A DNA stretch of 64,000 nt from Natrarchaeobius chitinivorans (GTDB lineage Archaea > Halobacteriota > Halobacteria > Halobacteriales > Natrialbaceae), in contig NZ_REGA01000007.1 of assembly GCF_003841505.1 (NCBI RefSeq), forward strand, positions 1-64,000. The letters are read 5' to 3'. The notes under the pieces were generated by a model, which saw only the letters and a program-made list of their open reading frames with translations, did not search any database and was not told the origin of the DNA. Below are positions 41,518-50,549 of this stretch, piece by piece (the stretch's first letter is position 1; each line of letters opens with the position of its first letter). The translations under genes and the position numbers were made by a program.

Positions 41518-43062
41518 ATGCGAATTAACACTTTCACGATTCCCGCCCTGTTCAGTCAGGCGGTCGAACGAACGCCCGAAAAAGACGCGATCATCGATCT
41601 AGAAACCGACGAACGGCTCACGTACGGCGAGCTACGGGAGGAAGTAAACGCCGTCGCGAACGGATTGCACAGACGCGGTGTCGAAAAGGGAGACTACGTC
41701 GCGATCTGTCTGAAAAACCGCCCGGAACACTGCATCACGTTCCTGGCCTGTCAGGAACTTGGAGCGGTCGCCGTTCCGTTTAACTTCCGTCTGAAAGCGG
41801 AGGGAATCGAGTACACGCTGGCGGACGCCGAGCCGACGGCGTTCGTCTTCGGTGATACGATCGCAGAGACCGTTTCGGACCTCTACAGCGACGTGGCGGT
41901 GGACACGTTTGTTCACGTCGGCGAACGGACCCCGTCGTTTGCGACACCGTTCGACGATATCCGGGCGGCCGAGACGGATCGACCGGACGTGACGGTCACG
42001 CCGGACGACCTGAGCGTCATCCAGTACAGTTCGGGGACGACGGGCGATCCGAAAGGAGTCGAACTAGACCAGCTCGCGAGTGCGAGCAGAGTCGTTCTGA
42101 ACGCGTACGGACAGCAGTTCCGCATCGATGGGGAAACGATGCTCGGCGTCATGCCACTGTATCACACCGTTGGCCTCCACGGCATCCTCTGTTCGATGCT
42201 CGCACTCAGCGGCACCTACCTCTGTCAGCCGAACTTCGATCCCGAACGGTGTGTCGACGCGATTTCGGAGTACGACGTGACCGCCCTGCACGAGGCACCG
42301 ACGATCTTCAAAAAGCTGGTCGAAGCGGACGGGATCGACGAGTACGACCTCGAGTCCGTACGCGTCCTCACCTACTCGGGTGCGCCGATGGACTCGACGC
42401 TCATGGAACAGGTGACGACGCAGTTCGATCCGGACTACCTGTCGAACCAGTACGGGTGTACGGAAGCGTACGGGCCGCTCGGACAGCTCAATCTACTGGA
42501 TGACGGCGAACCGACCGAAACTGGACCCGCGAACTTCCTGCAGGCGACCAGAATCGTCGAACTCGAATCGAACGATCCCGACGCCGTCGTCGAACAGGGA
42601 ACGGAAGGTGAGCTGATCGTCTCGATGGAGTCACCGATCGTCTTCTCCGGGTATCACAATAAACCACGCGTCACCGACGCAGCGATTCACGACGGCTGGT
42701 TTTTCACCGGCGACGTCGCATACGAGACGTCGGAGGGACGTACGGTCATCACCGGCCGAAGCGACGACATGATCATCAGCGGCGGAGAGAACATCTACCC
42801 GGCAGAGGTCGAAGACGAGATCGCAGCCCACCCTGCCGTTCTCGACGTCGGCGTCATCGGTATCGACGACGACACGTGGGGAGAGATTCCGAAGGCCTAC
42901 GTCGTCTGCGACGAGGACGTCGACGAGGAGACGCTCGATCAGTGGTGCAAAGACAGTTCGTCGTTGCCCGACTTCAAACGCCCCCGGCGCTACGAGTTTC
43001 TCGAGTCCTTGCCCCGAAACGCGAGCGGGAAGATACTTCGGTACAAACTTCGGAGCCAGTAA
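41518..43062 (+). CDS. AMP-forming acyl-CoA synthetase
   Basis: The 514-residue protein has the adenylate-forming motifs: SVIQYSSGTTGDPKGVE (P-loop), YGCTEAYGPLGQL, DGWFFTGDVAYE, ITGRSDDMIISGGENIYPAEVE and the C-terminal lysine in PRNASGKILRYKL. It activates a carboxylic acid as acyl-AMP and then acyl-CoA. Sequence alone cannot separate aryl, medium-chain or other acids. It differs in mechanism from the ADP-forming pair at 33442-35522, so the cluster has two ways to make a CoA ester. A flavin-reductase-like gene follows after about 80 bases. The IclR half-site upstream suggests common control. Confidence 0.9.
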   Translation: MRINTFTIPALFSQAVERTPEKDAIIDLETDERLTYGELREEVNAVANGLHRRGVEKGDYVAICLKNRPEHCITFLACQELGAVAVPFNFRLKAEGIEYTLADAEPTAFVFGDTIAETVSDLYSDVAVDTFVHVGERTPSFATPFDDIRAAETDRPDVTVTPDDLSVIQYSSGTTGDPKGVELDQLASASRVVLNAYGQQFRIDGETMLGVMPLYHTVGLHGILCSMLALSGTYLCQPNFDPERCVDAISEYDVTALHEAPTIFKKLVEADGIDEYDLESVRVLTYSGAPMDSTLMEQVTTQFDPDYLSNQYGCTEAYGPLGQLNLLDDGEPTETGPANFLQATRIVELESNDPDAVVEQGTEGELIVSMESPIVFSGYHNKPRVTDAAIHDGWFFTGDVAYETSEGRTVITGRSDDMIISGGENIYPAEVEDEIAAHPAVLDVGVIGIDDDTWGEIPKAYVVCDEDVDEETLDQWCKDSSSLPDFKRPRRYEFLESLPRNASGKILRYKLRSQ

Positions 43063-43144
43063 CTTCGGTACAAGCTCCGAGACCAGTAACGGCGCTCTTC
43101 GCTGAAACCACAACGTACATGCCCGTTCGATCGAACAGTGACCT

Positions 43145-43735
43145 ATGGAATTGGCTAGATCCGAGATCGACTACCGGACCGTAGCAGGCGCGGTCGTTCC
43201 GCGGCCGATCGCCTGGACGAGTTCGATCTCACCCGACGGTGAGGAAAACCTCGCACCGTTTAGCTTTTTCAACGTCGCAACCACCACTCCGCCCGTGTTG
43301 CTCCTCTCGGTGACGAAGTTCGACGAGGAGAAACCCGATCTCCTCAAAGACACCTTCGTCAACATCCGTGAGACGGAGGAGTTCGTGGTCAACATCGTCA
43401 CCCATCCGCTGCTCGAGACGATGAACGAAACCAGTGCGCGCCTCCCTCACGGGGTCAGCGAGTTCGAGCACGCGGACGTCGAACGCGCCGAGTCGACCGT
43501 CGTCTCCCCGCCCCGGGTCGGCAACGCCGACGTCTCCTTCGAGTGTACGCTCCACGAGATCGTCCCGGTCGGGAAATCCGCACTCATCCTCGGAGACGTC
43601 GTCCGCGCACACATCGACGATTCGATCACGGTGGACGGAAAACTCGACGTGAAAGAACTCGACGCGGTCGGACGCCTCTCGGGCGGCTACTACTCCCCAA
43701 TTAGCGAGTACGAGTACCACGAGCGCCCGCCGTAG
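43145..43735 (+). CDS. Flavin reductase-like FMN-binding protein
   Basis: The 196-residue protein begins MELARSEIDYRTVAGAVVPRPIAWTSSISPDGEENLAPFSFFNVATTTPPVLLLSV. This is the split-barrel FMN-binding fold of the flavin-reductase-like family. Later DTFVNIRETEEFVVNIV and FECTLHEIVPVGKSALILGDVV fit the same family. Such proteins supply reduced flavin to oxygenases or act as flavoenzymes themselves. It lies about 80 bases behind the acyl-CoA synthetase and likely shares its transcript. It could serve the P450 or the PaaABC oxygenase, which lacks a reductase here, but that is a guess. Confidence 0.85.
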   Translation: MELARSEIDYRTVAGAVVPRPIAWTSSISPDGEENLAPFSFFNVATTTPPVLLLSVTKFDEEKPDLLKDTFVNIRETEEFVVNIVTHPLLETMNETSARLPHGVSEFEHADVERAESTVVSPPRVGNADVSFECTLHEIVPVGKSALILGDVVRAHIDDSITVDGKLDVKELDAVGRLSGGYYSPISEYEYHERPP

Positions 43736-43809
43736 TTTCCGACCGGCGACCGCGGGCCGACGACGTTACATCCAGTTGAATTATTACGGTGGCCTCAGTA
43801 CGGAGAGCT

Positions 43810-44346
43810 ATGACGCTGACCCCACCGTCGGACGACATCTCCCCGCGCGACGTGGTCATTCTCAAAGTTCGAGTTGCGAACCCGACCGCGTCCACGAGAG
43901 AACTCAGCGAAATCCTCGCCGAAAAACACGACATCAACCTCTCGCACAACCGGATCAACGAGATACTTCGCGAGATGGCCGAAGAGGACATGTTTCGGGA
44001 AACGATCATCCCCGACGAACGCCTCTTCAGACACTACCTCTTCAGAATCGCCTTCTTCTACCCGAACTTCGACGAGTACTGGGAGTCGTGTTACTGGGAC
44101 ATCGTCAACGATCCCCACGTACTGATGTTCTTCAATGCAGACGGGAACTACCACTGGCACATCATCGCGCAGTTCCGGACGGACGAGCAACAACAGAAGT
44201 GGGTCCACCAGTTGTTCAAGCAGTACGGCCCGTTGATCGCCCAGTTCCACACGACGATGCTTCACACCGTCCACAAGTTCCAGACCGACGCGGAAATCTT
44301 CGACGACGTGTTAGAAGAGACGCCGGCGGGCAAGCAGTACCTGTAG
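43810..44346 (+). CDS. Winged-helix regulator, Lrp/AsnC-like
   Basis: Start at ATG 43810 (MTLTPPSDDISPRDVVILK); an upstream in-frame start at 43789 is less fitting. The 178-residue protein has an N-terminal helix-turn-helix (ASTRELSEILAEKHDINLSHNRINEILREMAEEDMF). An alpha/beta domain rich in aromatic residues follows (FRIAFFYPNFDEYWESCYWDIVNDPHVLMFF), ending in MLHTVHKFQTDAEIFDDV. The layout recalls Lrp-type regulators, but the ligand domain is divergent. It probably controls the adjacent synthetase or reductase genes or the Etf genes. No operator can be named. Confidence 0.7.
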   Translation: MTLTPPSDDISPRDVVILKVRVANPTASTRELSEILAEKHDINLSHNRINEILREMAEEDMFRETIIPDERLFRHYLFRIAFFYPNFDEYWESCYWDIVNDPHVLMFFNADGNYHWHIIAQFRTDEQQQKWVHQLFKQYGPLIAQFHTTMLHTVHKFQTDAEIFDDVLEETPAGKQYL

Positions 44347-44426
44347 TCGCGCCGGCCTGTCACACCGGACACCCCCACCGGCGGACGAGTTCCGTTCGGC
44401 CAGCCACACGAGACCGACTGCGACCG

Positions 44427-45881
44427 TTATCCGAGTTTCAACACGGCGAGGGAAACCGAATCAGCGCCGGCGTCGGTCTCGATCGCATCACTCGAGTCGT
44501 GCGTGAGGGCCATCTCGATTCGATCGCCGGCCTCGAGCTCGGCGTGCGTCATCGCCCGGGTCGACACGGCCCCGTCGTCGGACGGTGTTGCGGCAGTCGC
44601 TCGAGCCACGACGTCGTCGTTCCGTCGAATCGAGAGCGTGACTTGCGCTCCCGCTGACGCCTCCGCGACGGTGACGGCACCGTGAAGTTCGTAGGTCCCG
44701 CCGACCGTAACCGTGATCCCGTCGCGTTCGTCGTCGAACTCGCCGCGGTGGTCGAACCGGGTGGAATCGAGCGATACCGTCGTCGACCCGTCCGGTTCGA
44801 TCGTCTGCGGGTTCGATTGATACGCCATCGCGCCGATCTTCTCGGTGGTCGCCGTCTCCGCGGTGATCGACCCCGCCTCGAGGTCGTCGACGTGGACCGG
44901 CTCTCTACCCGCGGACAATCGCACCGGCGTCGCCGAGTATCGAAGCACCTCGTCGAGCGAGTCGACCCACTCGCCACCCCGTTCGCGAACGTACTCCACG
45001 ATCGACTCGATCTTCTCGACCGACGTCTCGAACCCGTCTTCGTCCTCGAGGCTCCCGCCGGTTACGTTGTGGCCGAAAAACACCATCCCGGTCTCGTTCT
45101 CGATCGCCCGGTCGATCGCCGCCTCGATCTCCGCCATCTCCTCGCGTTCGATCAACACCCGCGGGAGTTCGTACGGCGAGTCGACGTCGACGATGCCGTC
45201 CGCATCGGGCGCGTGAACCGTCCCCCACGCGAACGGGTACCTGGAAGCGACGATCGATCGTCCGTCCCGACCGCCGGATTTCCCCCACGAGTACATGTAG
45301 TGATCGTGGTGGACCTGCTCGCGTTGTAGCGCGTCGATCCCCTCGTCGATCTCCCGCTCCTGTTCCGGCGGGTCGATTTCGTCGAACCGATCGTGTCTGT
45401 GTCCGTGATTCGACATCCGCCAGCCGTACTCCCGCTGGAGTTCGCGGACCTGGTCCCACGTCATCTTCCCGTCGTCGCCGATCGCCGCGGGCGTAAGCGC
45501 AAGCGTCGGCGTCACGCCGAGTTCCTCGAACACCTCCCGGAACTCGTGGTTGTTGTCCGCCCCGCCGTCGAACGTCAGGTGAAAGACCGGCTTCGTGTAC
45601 CCGCCCTCGTAGCTCGCGAGACGCGATCGAAGGTCGTGATCGACCGACGCGAATCCCGTCTTTCCGGGTCGTACCGGCGGTCTAATGCTTCGAAACGGCT
45701 CTGATCCGAGCGAGGGGCCACCTTCCGCGGCGTCGATTTCGATCCAGTCGGAGCCGTCGCCGACGTACGTACGGCCGGTATCGGTCGCCCTGTACACCGT
45801 CCCGCGAACCGGCGGATACGCGTCGAGGTTCGATTCGGTCCCGTGTATCCGGTCGCCGTTGGATGGGGATCCCTCCGTCAT
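44427..45881 (-). CDS. Polysaccharide-deacetylase-like protein with beta-sandwich tail
   Basis: The 484-residue protein has an NodB-type core: TKPVFHLTFDGGADNNHEFREVFEELGV (first Asp and the FDGG motif), then MSNHGHRHDRFDEIDPP with the metal-binding histidines. The first ~90 residues form a short beta domain (GTVYRATDTGRTYVGDGSDW) like surface-glycan proteins. The last ~140 residues read like a jelly-roll (TNF/C1q-type) domain. There is no signal peptide, odd for a surface enzyme, so export may be by a different route or it may act inside. Family members remove acetyl groups from sugars or act on other amides. It is not obviously related to the catabolic genes around it. Confidence 0.72.
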   Translation of the reverse strand: MTEGSPSNGDRIHGTESNLDAYPPVRGTVYRATDTGRTYVGDGSDWIEIDAAEGGPSLGSEPFRSIRPPVRPGKTGFASVDHDLRSRLASYEGGYTKPVFHLTFDGGADNNHEFREVFEELGVTPTLALTPAAIGDDGKMTWDQVRELQREYGWRMSNHGHRHDRFDEIDPPEQEREIDEGIDALQREQVHHDHYMYSWGKSGGRDGRSIVASRYPFAWGTVHAPDADGIVDVDSPYELPRVLIEREEMAEIEAAIDRAIENETGMVFFGHNVTGGSLEDEDGFETSVEKIESIVEYVRERGGEWVDSLDEVLRYSATPVRLSAGREPVHVDDLEAGSITAETATTEKIGAMAYQSNPQTIEPDGSTTVSLDSTRFDHRGEFDDERDGITVTVGGTYELHGAVTVAEASAGAQVTLSIRRNDDVVARATAATPSDDGAVSTRAMTHAELEAGDRIEMALTHDSSDAIETDAGADSVSLAVLKLG

Positions 45882-46023
45882 GTCGTCTCGTCGTGGGAGC
45901 TACAGCGCCATTATTATACCGGATCGACGGGTTCGGACGCCGGTCTCGAGGGACCCGACCGCTCGAGGCACCGACCCGTGTGAAAGAGTTACACTTATTG
46001 AGTGCTGACGAGAGTGATCGGGT

Positions 46024-46815
46024 ATGAAGATTCTCGTTCCGGTCACGGAAGTCACGACCGTCGAAGACGAGTTCGAGATCGAGGGCACCGCCATCGCCGA
46101 TCGCTATCTCGGTGCCGACCTCAACGAGTGGGACGAGTACGCCATCGAGGAGGCCGTCCAGCTCCAGGAGGCCGGCCTCGCCGACGAAATCGTCACCGTC
46201 ACCATCGGTCCCGACGACTGCGAACAGACCATTCGACAGGCCCTCGCGAAGGGCCCAGACCGCGCCATCCGCGTCTGGGACGACGCTCTCGCCGACGCCG
46301 ATCTCCTCGACGTCGGCCTCAAATCCCAGATTCTGGCCGCCGTCGTCGACGCCGAGGAGCCAGATCTCGTCCTCTCGGGCGTCCAGTCCGGCGACGACAG
46401 CTTCGGCGCCACCGGCGTCACCCTCGCCGACGCCGTCGGCTACGAGTGGGCCGCCGTCGTCAACCACCTCGCCCACGACTTCGACGACGATACCGCCTCC
46501 GTTCGACGCGAACTCGAGGGCGGCGTCGAGGAGCTGACCGACGTCGAGCTTCCCGCCGTGTTGACGATCCAGACCGGCATCAACGAACCCCGCTACGCCA
46601 GCCTCCGGGGTATCCGGCAGGCCCAGCGCAAACCACTCGAGGTGCAGGATCTCGCCGACCTCGGCATCGACGCCGACGGCCTCGAATCGGCGCTCACCCT
46701 CGAGGAGATGGCCGAACCCGAAAGCGAGACCGACGTCACCGTCTGGGAGGGCGACGCCGACGAGACCGCCGCCGAACTCGCTGACCTGCTCCGCGAGAAG
46801 GGGGTGGCACAATGA
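46024..46815 (+). CDS. etfB: Electron transfer flavoprotein beta subunit
   Basis: The 263-residue protein starts MKILVPVTEVTTVEDEFEIEGTAIADRYLGADLNEWDEYAIEEAVQLQEAGLADEIVTVTIGPD, the EtfB pattern. The ETF signature is VLSGVQSGDDSFGATGVTLADAVGY. ETF takes electrons from acyl-CoA dehydrogenases and related flavoenzymes and hands them to the membrane quinone pool. Its stop overlaps etfA by 4 bp. The pair is typical of haloarchaea. Position within the catabolic cluster suggests that it serves the breakdown of CoA esters made by the neighbouring synthetases. A TATA-like TTACACTTATTGAG lies about 35 bases upstream. Confidence 0.92.
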   Translation: MKILVPVTEVTTVEDEFEIEGTAIADRYLGADLNEWDEYAIEEAVQLQEAGLADEIVTVTIGPDDCEQTIRQALAKGPDRAIRVWDDALADADLLDVGLKSQILAAVVDAEEPDLVLSGVQSGDDSFGATGVTLADAVGYEWAAVVNHLAHDFDDDTASVRRELEGGVEELTDVELPAVLTIQTGINEPRYASLRGIRQAQRKPLEVQDLADLGIDADGLESALTLEEMAEPESETDVTVWEGDADETAAELADLLREKGVAQ

Positions 46816-47765
46816 GCGCCGTTCTCGCGGTCGCCGACCACCGCCGCGGCGAACTCAGAGACGTCAGCTACGAACTCCTCACCGCCGGCAGAGCCCTCGC
46901 CGACGACGTCGGCGCCGACCTCCACGTCGCCGTCATCAGCGGCACCGTCGACGACTTCGCCCCCAAACTCGACCGCGACGGCGTCGACACCGTCCACACC
47001 GTCGACTACGGCGAGGAGTTCGACCACGGCGTCTACACCCAGACCACCGTCCAGCTCGCCACCGAACTCGAGGCCCAGTACGTCCTCACGCCCAACAGCG
47101 TCAACGGGCTGGACTACGCCCCCGCCGTCGCCTCACGCCTCGACGTTCCCATCGTCACCGATACCGTCGCCCTCGAGAGCGATGGCGACGAACTGCGCGC
47201 GACCCGCGAGATGTACGGCGGCAAGGTCGAAACGACCGTCTCGCTGTCCGGACCCGCCGTCGTCACCATCCGCGGCGCGGAGTGGCCCGCCGCCGAGGGC
47301 ACCGGTGACGCCACGATCGAGGCGTTCGACCCCGACATCGACGAAGATGCACTGGGCGCGACCGTCACCGGCTTCGAAGAGGTCGCCGGCGGCGACGTCG
47401 ACATCAGCGACGCCGACGTCCTCGTCTCCGTCGGTCGCGGCATCGACGAAGAAGAAAACCTCGAACTCATCCACGACCTCGCCGACGCGCTGGACGCCAC
47501 CGTCTCCTCTTCGCGCCCGATCGTCGACAGCGGTTGGCTACCGAAGAACCGACAGGTCGGCCAGTCCGGGAAAGTGGTGACACCCGACGTCTACATCGCG
47601 ATCGGCATCTCCGGAGCGGTCCAGCACGTCGCCGGCATGAAAGGCTCGGAGACGATCGTCGCGATCAACACCGATCCGAACGCGCCGATCATGGACATCG
47701 CCGACTACGCCATCCAGGACGACCTCTTCGACGTCGTCCCCGCGCTGACCGAGCAGTTCCAGTAA
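46812..47765 (+). CDS. etfA: Electron transfer flavoprotein alpha subunit
   Basis: The 317-residue protein has an N-terminal alpha/beta domain. The EtfA FAD-binding domain follows: [105 protein letters not shown], all in the standard order. FAD sits in this part. It overlaps etfB by 4 bp, so the two are translated together. Length and motifs are intact. GC content is the highest seen in the window, in line with a core metabolic gene. Confidence 0.94.
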   Translation: MSAVLAVADHRRGELRDVSYELLTAGRALADDVGADLHVAVISGTVDDFAPKLDRDGVDTVHTVDYGEEFDHGVYTQTTVQLATELEAQYVLTPNSVNGLDYAPAVASRLDVPIVTDTVALESDGDELRATREMYGGKVETTVSLSGPAVVTIRGAEWPAAEGTGDATIEAFDPDIDEDALGATVTGFEEVAGGDVDISDADVLVSVGRGIDEEENLELIHDLADALDATVSSSRPIVDSGWLPKNRQVGQSGKVVTPDVYIAIGISGAVQHVAGMKGSETIVAINTDPNAPIMDIADYAIQDDLFDVVPALTEQFQ

Positions 47766-47824
47766 GACGAGCGGGGACGCGGTAGCGCTGACGGCGGAAC
47801 CGGACGATTCGGAACCGCAAATAG

Positions 47825-47843
47825 TATACTTTCCGACAGTATA
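47825..47843. promoter_or_regulatory. Possible operator, TATACT-N7-AGTATA
   Basis: TATACT (47825-47830) and AGTATA (47838-47843) are inverted around seven bases, in the gap between etfA and the deaminase gene. The left part could also be a TATA element. Support is weak. Confidence 0.3.
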
Positions 47844-47949
47844 ACAACTGGAAGCGACCGTCCTGATCTACCGCTAGCCCGGTTCGCTTACCGATCTACG
47901 AACGGCGTGGAAACAGTACTACTTTGGTCGTATGGGAGAGAGTGACTGT

Positions 47950-48453
47950 ATGGCTGAACGCGAAGAACTCATCCAACGAACCTACGAACTCGCCGAGCAG
48001 GCGGCGGAAAACGGGGACTTCCCATTCGGTGCGCTGATCGCCGTCGACGGAGACGTCGTCGAGACGTCGGCGAACACGGTCGACAGCGACCGCGACGTGA
48101 CGGCCCATCCCGAGTTGAAACTGGCGCGATGGGCGGCGCGCTCTCTCGAGCCAGCGGAACTCGATCAGGCGATCCTGTACGCGAGTACGGAGCCGTGTCC
48201 GATGTGTGCCGGCGCGATCTACTGGTCCGGCATCGCGAAGGTCGTCTACGGCGTGAGCGCAGAGGAGGCGGACGTTTCGGGGACCGGGATGGTGCCGTCG
48301 ATGTCCTGTCGAGAAGTCGTCGACTCCGGCTCGATCGACGTCGAAGTCGAGGGCCCGACGCTCGAGGACGACGGGCGGGAGATCCACAGTCGGTTCTGGT
48401 CCAAACCGCTCCCGGACGATTCCTTTACGGCCCAGTTACACGGGTCGGAGTAG
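47950..48453 (+). CDS. Nucleoside/guanine-type deaminase of the cytidine deaminase superfamily
   Basis: Start at ATG 47950 (MAEREELIQRTYELAEQAAENGDFPFGALIAVDG). The 167-residue protein has zinc ligands in AHPELKLARWAARS (H-P-E instead of the usual H-A-E) and EPCPMCAGAIYWSGI. This is the signature of guanine/cytosine or tRNA-adenosine type deaminases. It would hydrolyse an amino group from a base or a related heterocycle. In this cluster, with an amidohydrolase of the ATZ/TRZ type, it may act on a heterocyclic amine; a housekeeping role in purine salvage is also possible. An upstream in-frame ATG at 47932 cannot be excluded. Confidence 0.85.
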   Translation: MAEREELIQRTYELAEQAAENGDFPFGALIAVDGDVVETSANTVDSDRDVTAHPELKLARWAARSLEPAELDQAILYASTEPCPMCAGAIYWSGIAKVVYGVSAEEADVSGTGMVPSMSCREVVDSGSIDVEVEGPTLEDDGREIHSRFWSKPLPDDSFTAQLHGSE

Positions 48454-48570
48454 ACGGGCTCTGTAACGCCTGCGATCGGTACACGGAACCGATCACATTC
48501 TGTCGCGCTCGAACCCCAGCGGGGGCGGAAAACACATATCTTTAAGCGGACCTGCTCACACAGTGGGTGT

Positions 48571-48951
48571 ATGACGCGCGTTATTCACAACGAGGACGTT
48601 CCAGTCGCACCGGAAGATTTCAGTCAGGGATGGGAAGTCGGCGATCTGGTCGTCACGGCCGGACAGGTTCCGATGAAAAACGACGGTTCGGTCCTCATCG
48701 ACGAACCGATCGACGTTCAAACGCGTCAGTGTCTGGACAACCTGGTCGGAATCCTAGAGGAGAGCGGACTCGACGCGGACGACGTCGTCAAGACGACGGT
48801 GTATCTCGACGATATCGACGATTTCGACGCGATGAACGAGGTGTACCAGGAGTATTTCACCGGCGACATGCCGGCGCGAAGCGTCGTCGAGGTGGCGACG
48901 GTGCTGAAGGGTGCAGCCGTAAAGATCGAAGCGATCGCGGCCAAAGAGTAA
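48571..48951 (+). CDS. RidA-family imine hydrolase
   Basis: The 126-residue protein is a standard RidA: FSQGWEVGDLVVTAGQVPMKNDG, TRQCLDNLVGILEESGLDADDVVKTTVYLDDIDDFDAMNEVYQEYF and the end MPARSVVEVATVLKGAAVKIEAIA. The arginine in ARSVVEVA is where RidA holds the imino-acid carboxylate, so the imine-hydrolysing activity should be intact. This contrasts with the RidA at 37738. Upstream of a DAO-type oxidoreductase gene, it could clear imines made by that enzyme. A TATA-like TCTTTAAGCGG lies about 28 bases before the ATG. Confidence 0.9.
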   Translation: MTRVIHNEDVPVAPEDFSQGWEVGDLVVTAGQVPMKNDGSVLIDEPIDVQTRQCLDNLVGILEESGLDADDVVKTTVYLDDIDDFDAMNEVYQEYFTGDMPARSVVEVATVLKGAAVKIEAIAAKE

Positions 48952-49223
48952 GCTGAGCGATCACGAGGAGCCGACGGATTTTCGAGGGCGGACGGATCCG
49001 AACGCCGCATTGGACTGGCGAATCTGAACGGCGTGTTGGACTGGTAAGTGGCGAATCTGAACGTCCCTGTCACTCGAGCGATTGCGGACGGGATGGACGG
49101 ATTTTCGACCGCCGTGACGTCGACGTGCGACCGGGCGTCTCGGAATCGGGATACCGTCTTTCGCCTGGGAACCGCCCGCCAGAAACTAGATTTATGTGGA
49201 CACGGTTTCTCTCACCAGTAACG

Positions 49224-50402
49224 ATGGCTTCCTATGCAATCATCGGTGGCGGTATCGTCGGAGCGAGCGTTGCGTACCATCTGAGCTGTCGAACCGACGC
49301 GGACGTCACCATCTACGAGCGCCAGTCACCAGCATCCGAGACGACCTACCGGTCGATGGCTATCCTCGGGCGGACCGGAAACGAGACGATGACCGAGATG
49401 AAGCGCTACGGACTCTCCCTCTACAACGACTTCTTCTCCGATCCCAAGGCGAACTCCCGGTTCGACCTGACCGGAAGCCTCGCGGTTGCGACGACCAGCG
49501 AAGGCGACGCGGAACTCGAAGACAGCCTCAAAAAGGAGTCGAAAACCGGGCTGTACACCGCCGGCGGAAAGCACGAACCGGTCGAGTACCTCCCCGGCGA
49601 CGAGATCACCAGGACCGCGATCGTACCCTACCTCAGGACCGACGACGTCGAGGGGACGCGATATCGGCCGAACAAAGGGTTCACCCGGCCACAGGAAGTC
49701 GCCTACGAGTTCTTAGAGCGGGCGACCGAAAACGGCGTGACCGTCGAGAACAACACTGCGGTCGAAGACGTGATCGTCGAGGACGGAGCGGTGACGGCAC
49801 TCGAGACCGAGCGGGGAACCGAAGACGTAGACCACGTGGTCTGTACGGCAGGGCCGTGGAACGTATCACTGGCCGAGAAAGTCGGGCTCACGCTTCCGGT
49901 CCGCCACGAGCCGGCACCCATCCTGCAACTCGAGCCGGATCGGTCGCTGCCGTTTACGTTCCCCTACACTCACCACCACGAATCGGGGATCTACTTCCGG
50001 GGGAGCCACGAGGGAGACATCTACGTCGGGAAACACGACAAGTCGACGACGTACGAGGACGTCGAACAGCTCGATCCCGACACGGTTCGTGACTCCGTAT
50101 CGATCGAGTTTCGCGACCTCGCCACGGACGTCATCGAGACACTGTATCCCTTCCTGCTCAACGCCGACATAACCGAGGAGTGGGTCGGCGTGGGATCGCG
50201 AACGCCCGACCGGTGGCCGATCCTCGGCTGGACCGACGTCGAGGGCTTTTCGATCGCAGCGTTTCACTCACAGGGGATCCAGCTCGCACCGATCGCGGGC
50301 CACATCATCTCACGACAGATCGTCGACGGCGAGCCGACCGAGTACTACGAGGACGTATCGATCTCGCGGTTCGACGGGTACTCCGACACCTACAGCGGCT
50401 AA
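49224..50402 (+). CDS. FAD-dependent amine oxidoreductase (DAO family)
   Basis: The 392-residue protein starts MASYAIIGGGIVGASVAYHLSCRTDADVTIYERQ, the FAD-binding GXGXXG motif of the DAO family. Substrate-domain pieces follow (VAYEFLERATENGVTVENNTAV, HVVCTAGPWNVSLAEKVGL), and the end reads VGVGSRTPDRWPILGWTDVEGFSIAAFHSQGIQLAPIAGHIISRQI. Members include sarcosine, glycine and D-amino acid oxidases or dehydrogenases. It would oxidise an amine to an imine; RidA next door could hydrolyse that imine. Start at ATG 49224 fits the family; upstream in-frame starts add an unlikely extension. Confidence 0.87.
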   Translation: MASYAIIGGGIVGASVAYHLSCRTDADVTIYERQSPASETTYRSMAILGRTGNETMTEMKRYGLSLYNDFFSDPKANSRFDLTGSLAVATTSEGDAELEDSLKKESKTGLYTAGGKHEPVEYLPGDEITRTAIVPYLRTDDVEGTRYRPNKGFTRPQEVAYEFLERATENGVTVENNTAVEDVIVEDGAVTALETERGTEDVDHVVCTAGPWNVSLAEKVGLTLPVRHEPAPILQLEPDRSLPFTFPYTHHHESGIYFRGSHEGDIYVGKHDKSTTYEDVEQLDPDTVRDSVSIEFRDLATDVIETLYPFLLNADITEEWVGVGSRTPDRWPILGWTDVEGFSIAAFHSQGIQLAPIAGHIISRQIVDGEPTEYYEDVSISRFDGYSDTYSG

Positions 50403-50549
50403 CTCGACGACGGACCGACGACCGATCACCGAAAAGAATCGACTGGGTTCGAGGTGGGGTCCTTTTTACAGACGAATCGACGGGATAGCCGGGCCACGTC
50501 GATGGGTACTTCGTCGAACGAGCGGTCGAAAAGCGGATAGACCGATTTC

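Noticed and set aside
41183-41528. Short + strand frames just before the acyl-CoA synthetase
   Set aside because: No domain, composition like non-coding DNA, and they overlap one another in different frames.
45682-46812. 376-codon reverse frame rich in Gly, Val and Asp over etfB
   Set aside because: Composition and position show it is the shadow of etfB. The EtfB motifs are on the + strand.
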